Of a DNA stretch of 12,580 bases, positions 9,665 through 12,580 are shown one piece after another. The stretch's first letter is position 1. Each line of letters starts with the position of its first letter. The DNA comes from Ophiosphaerella korrae (taxonomy: Eukaryota > Ascomycota > Dothideomycetes > Pleosporales > Phaeosphaeriaceae), in assembly GCA_028456385.1 (NCBI GenBank), contig JALNQF010000851.1:1-12580 (forward strand), read 5' to 3'. The position numbers and the translations under genes are program-made. The notes below the pieces were generated by a model, which saw nothing but the letters and a program-made list of their open reading frames with translations, was not told where the DNA came from and ran no database searches.

Positions 9665-9706
9665 GTAATCTTTTACGTAGTAGCCTTTCTTACTATAGCT
9701 AAAGTA
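9665..9706 (-). other. CCHC zinc knuckle 1 of element A gag
   Basis: It reads YFSYSKKGYYVKDY. Positions 1, 4, 9 and 14 are TAC, TAT, TAC and TAC, where C, C, H and C are expected, so all four metal ligands are lost to transitions. The spacing C-x2-C-x4-H-x4-C is exact. Confidence 0.85.
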
Positions 9707-10600
9707 TATAAAGTCTTTATTCTTTTTAAATTTCTTATCTTTATTAGCGTTAAAGATTATAGGGTCTCTAGCGTCTTAGTTTCTAAGTTACCCTCTATAT
9801 TTATTTTTCTTCTATTCTTAAAAGTTATTATCTATCTATATTACTTATTATTTTAAAGCTTCTAGTATTCTTAGTTTTTCTATATAAATTATCTTGTATT
9901 AGATTTTTAAGTTTAATCTTTATTTAAATTGTAATATTAGTAATACTTTATTCTATTCTATATTCTATAATAGTTATTAAAACTATAATATATATTTAAG
10001 AATACTCTTATATTATATAAGCCTTTTAAGCTTTTCTTTAGCTTATTAAGTAATATCTATATTACTAAATACTACTTTTATTTATTTAGTAAAGTATTTA
10101 TAACTTCTAAAGATAGCTCTAGTTTTATTTTTCTATATTCTTAGCTTATATATTATATAATCTATCTAGTAGGATTTAAACTATCTTATTATATCTTCTT
10201 TAAAGTATATTCTAATATATATTACTTTTTTATCTTCTTTATTAAAGTATAGTACTTATATATTAATCTATAGTTATACTACTACTATAAAAGGTCTTAA
10301 TTTTTCTCTTATTCTATTAAATTTCTTAAGTATAGGTATCTTAGGTAGCTTCTTTATTATACTTATTTATAGTCTTTAGGTAATTTATTCTATCTAGTTC
10401 TATCCTACTATAATAGCCTTAATTTAAGCTTTGTTTTACTTAACGTAATCTTATAGTACTTTATTCTACGTTTCTAGAGTATTAATTATTAGTTATATAT
10501 CTCCTTTCTTAGTAATTAGGTTGTTTAAGTATATCTTAACTACTACCTAGTTAGTTTCGTCTAACTTGTAACTACTTAGAAGTACTTTACCTCTTTTTAT

Positions 10601-10679
10601 AGTTAAACTTTCTACTATTATATTAGCTAGACTATACGCTACTTACGCTTTACTTCTCCTAATATCTAAATTAGTAAAG
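10601..10679 (-). other. Untranslated leader of element A between 5' LTR and gag
   Basis: A short interval in which a primer-binding site should abut the LTR at 10679. On the minus strand it begins CTTTACTAATTTAG and shows no clear match to a tRNA 3' end. RIP may have erased it, or the family may self-prime. Confidence 0.4.
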
Positions 10680-11136
10680 TGTAACGTACTACCTACGTTA
10701 ACTACTAGTAGCTATTAAGGTATTAGTAAATTAGGAGTTAATAGTAAAGTTCGTGTAAATAATCTATAATAACTAATATTAATAGAAGATATTTTATAAT
10801 TATCTTATATTAGCGTTCTAAAGTTAAAGGATTAAATTACTAATAATATCCTAATAATATATATTACTACTAACTATATAGTAATAATATCTTAGTAGCT
10901 TTATTACTTTGTATTTACTAAGATTATAAATTTATAAATTTATTATATAATAGCTTTGTAACTTTATATTTACTAAGATCGCGAATTTATAAATTTATTA
11001 CGTATCTATATTATAGTTAGCTTTCTAGTTAAACTTATTATCTTATAAGTTATTACTCTACTTATCTTATACTTTGTTAGTAGCTAAGCGTAGACTAATT
11101 AGTTTTATCTTAGTTTCTCTTATTACTACTATAATA
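10680..11136 (-). repeat. 5' LTR of element A (457 bp)
   Basis: Same length as the left LTR and gap-free to it. It retains the canonical TG at its + strand start (TGTAACG). It would carry the element's promoter, reading leftwards. The internal 40-bp repeats are at 10906-10945 and 10961-11000; the second keeps CGCG at 10980-10983, where the left LTR has TATA. Confidence 0.95.
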
Positions 11137-11141
11137 AGTCT
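11137..11141. repeat. Right target-site duplication of element A (AGTCT)
   Basis: Exact copy of 4073-4077, immediately outside the right LTR. Confidence 0.95.
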
Positions 11142-11913
11142 AGTCCTATAGACCTAGATTATTACCTTTAAGTATTCTTTTCTAAGTCTTTTAATCTTAC
11201 TAGGTTAGTTATATTCTAGGCGCTCTTTTACTATATTTATATTAGCTATAAAACTAGTAAAGTATATAGGTATAATAAGAGGTACCTTAGTAGAGCTTAA
11301 AAGTCTATAGGCTTTATATCTAACGATTTTCCTATTTATAGCTTTTACTATTACTTAGTTAAGAATATTAGTATTTATTATATATAAGTAAGGGCTATTC
11401 TAGGATAGAGCTACTAGTAGTTTCTTAGAGCTCTAAAGCGTCTCTCCTAAGTCTTTAGTTATACTTACTATTACTCTTATATTTATAAATTCTTCTATCT
11501 TATTTACTATAAAAGTAGGCTTTATAAGCTTCTTAAGAAAGTCTAGTATATTAGCTAAGAGTATTTATATAGATAGAAATACTAGCGCTTTTATAACTTT
11601 TTATATTACCTCTTTAGTATTTAATTCTAGAGTATTAATTTACTTAAGCTTCTTTATATAGTTCTTTTATTTATCTATTTTTTTAAGAGGTTATTCTAGA
11701 TCTATTTCTATTTCTATATTATTAAATTAAGTCTACTTAGATTTAAGAAATTTAGTTTCTTTTTTGTAATTATTTTATATAGCTAGAATAGGTACTAAGA
11801 GCTCTTAAGTCTTAAACCTTACTATAGTAATATATATAGTTTTAGTAATATTTTCTTCTACTAGATTCTCTTTTATTTTTAGTTACTATATCTAGAATCT
11901 ATTATATTCTTCT
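11137..11913 (-). pseudogene. Element C, right part: 5' gag-pol region between insertions A and B
   Basis: This is the continuation of element C beyond element A. Reading leftwards, a basic KIKRLRKEYLKVII-like stretch (about 11150-11205) runs in frame into 4072 once element A and one AGTCT are removed. Further right (11460-11880) the minus frame is Gln-rich after allowing for CAA/CAG-derived stops, consistent with a gag or gag-pol linker, but no capsid or zinc-knuckle motif is convincing. TpG/CpA content is as low as in 1-4077 (one TpG), supporting common age. Element B was inserted at 11913/11914, so the remainder of C lies outside the window. Confidence 0.65.
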
Positions 11914-12370
11914 TATAACGTACTACCTACGTTAACTACTAGTAGCTATTAGAGTATTAGTAGATTAAGAGTTAATAGTAAGGTTTGTATAAATAATCTA
12001 TAATAACTAATATTAATAGAAGATGTTTTGTAATTGTCTTGTATTAGCGTTCTATAGTTAAAGAATTAAATTACTAATAGTATCCTAATAATACGTATTA
12101 CTACTAACTATATAGTAATAATATCTTAGCAGCTTTATTACTTTGTATTTACTAAGATTATAAATTTATAAATTTGTTATATAATAGCTTTATAACTTTA
12201 TATTTACTAAGATTATAAATTTATAAATTTGTTACGTATCTATATTATAGTTAGCTTTCTAGTTAAACTTATTATCTTATAAGTTATTACCCTACTTATC
12301 TTATACTTTATTAGTAGCTAAGCGTAGACTAATTAGTTCTATCTTAGTTTCTCTTATTACTACTATAATA
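11914..12370 (-). repeat. 3' LTR of element B (457 bp)
   Basis: Same length and ends (TATAACG ... ATAATA) as the A LTRs. It keeps CAG at 12130-12132 where A copies have lost it, and more TpG than either A LTR in the stretch 12024-12052. Its tandem 40-bp repeats are at 12140-12179 and 12195-12234. Confidence 0.93.
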
Positions 12371-12384
12371 CTATTCTCTCTTTT
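12371..12384 (-). other. Polypurine tract of element B
   Basis: Minus strand AAAAGAGAGAATAG next to the LTR, the counterpart of 4535-4548. Confidence 0.8.
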
Positions 12385-12397
12385 ACGTAGACTCTTA

Positions 12398-12580
12398 TTT
12401 CTTTATACTAGTACTAAGGTTATTAATCTTATATCTTTATTAATCTTTAGTTCTTTATTACTCTCTATACTATCCTAGTCCTAGCGTAATAAACTTCTCT
12501 TTATAGCTTATATTATTTGTAATAGAGTTAAGATATTCTTTTATTATTATTATACTAAATTAGGTCTTTTTTACCTTATA
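12398..12580 (+). pseudogene. Start of the antisense cysteine-cluster gene in element B (partial)
   Basis: Collinear with 4562-4744. The first cluster Cys codon (TGT at 4673 in A) is TAT here at 12509-12511, and the second (12518-12520) is still TGT. It shows that the extra gene is part of the family. The rest is outside the window. Confidence 0.6.

Larger units (their letters stand above)
9560..10600 (-). pseudogene. Element A gag: capsid and nucleocapsid with two CCHC knuckles, inactivated
   Basis: The frame opens near 10600 with ATA-AAA-AGA-GGT, a plausible former ATG start. It passes a Gln-rich, charged stretch, then KLPKIPILKKFN-x-IREKLRPFI around 10250-10335, which is the typical entry to a retrotransposon capsid domain. 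The two nucleocapsid knuckles end it (9665-9706 and 9596-9637). The knuckles are 69 bases apart, and the start is 298 codons upstream of the first, all in one frame, so there is no net indel over about 1 kb. The product would package element RNA. Stops are CAA/CAG/TGG-derived. The C-terminal boundary with pol is approximate. Confidence 0.85.
4078..11136 (-). mobile_element. Element A, complete RIP-degraded chromodomain Ty3/gypsy retrotransposon (7059 bp)
   Basis: Two 457-bp direct LTRs flank an internal region of 6145 bp, with a perfect AGTCT duplication outside. The orientation is minus. A polypurine tract lies against the left LTR, so that is the 3' LTR, and gag to chromodomain read leftwards from the right LTR. 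The order gag - protease - RT - RNase H - integrase - chromodomain identifies the chromovirus branch of Ty3/gypsy. An additional gene lies in antisense between pol and the 3' LTR. It sits inside the coding region of element C, so it is younger than C. A primer-binding site could not be assigned in the altered bases left of 10680. Confidence 0.95.
11914..12580 (-). mobile_element. Element B, second copy of the A family (3' LTR and start of internal region; cut by window end)
   Basis: It aligns gap-free to 4078-4744 over 667 bases: the LTR (11914-12370), the polypurine tract (12371-12384) and the first 196 bases beyond it, including the start of the antisense gene. It has the same orientation as A. 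The left flanking pentamer is CTTCT (11909-11913); the partner duplication would lie beyond the window, so it cannot be checked. Confidence 0.93.

Noticed and set aside
10640..10679. A tRNA primer-binding site next to the 5' LTR
   Set aside because: No convincing complement to a tRNA 3' end is visible, and RIP changes make any weak match unreliable.
11461..11530. A CCHC zinc knuckle in the right part of element C
   Set aside because: The Tyr codons that could be former Cys do not fit the C-x2-C-x4-H-x4-C spacing.
1..12580. A nuclear code with TAA/TAG read as Gln, since these codons fill Gln positions and TGA is nearly absent
   Set aside because: The same substitutions also turn Trp to TAG, catalytic Asp to Asn, Gly to Arg and Cys to Tyr, all at CpA/TpG. 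Mutation explains everything; reassignment does not.
1..12580. Mitochondrial, plastid or Plasmodium-like AT-rich DNA
   Set aside because: The bias is dinucleotide-specific (CpA/TpG absent, CpG and CpT present), and the content is nested LTR retrotransposons rather than organelle or apicomplexan genes.

Overview
The window is a block of degenerate, very AT-rich DNA from what is most likely a filamentous ascomycete (Pezizomycotina). It has the signature of saturating repeat-induced point mutation (RIP). By eye there are only about 10 CpA and about 65 TpG dinucleotides in 12.6 kb, TpA is everywhere, and almost every codon lost from a recognisable protein motif is explained by CpA to TpA on one strand or the other. 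The species cannot be named from the sequence. I see no intact host gene, tRNA, rRNA or CRISPR array.

The layout is a nest of three LTR retrotransposon copies from two Ty3/gypsy families, all with gag-pol on the minus strand. Element C (1-4077, continuing at 11137-11913) is the oldest: its pol is readable in one frame through protease-like, reverse transcriptase, RNase H and integrase regions. Element A (4078-11136, 7059 bp) is a complete second-family element inserted into C. It has two 457-bp LTRs, a perfect 5-bp target duplication AGTCT, a polypurine tract, gag with two CCHC knuckles, then protease, RT, RNase H, DD35E integrase and a C-terminal chromodomain. Element B (11914 to the window end) is a second copy of the A family, also inserted into C. 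Only its 3' LTR and 210 bp of internal sequence are in view.

The most interesting feature is in element A: between the 3' LTR and the end of pol, on the opposite (+) strand, lies an extra gene relic (about 4562-5231). It encodes a CxxC ... CxxC-x6-C cysteine cluster followed by a charged, probably coiled-coil region. It is convergent with pol, ending within a few tens of bases of the chromodomain end. B carries the start of the same gene, so it belongs to the family and is not a private insertion.

All open reading frames are broken by nonsense and missense changes. These are nevertheless almost purely substitutional: the three LTR copies align without gaps, C's frame resumes across the A insertion, and A's pol keeps one frame from RT to chromodomain. 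Element C keeps fewer RIP-able dinucleotides per kb than A or B, which agrees with its being the oldest layer.
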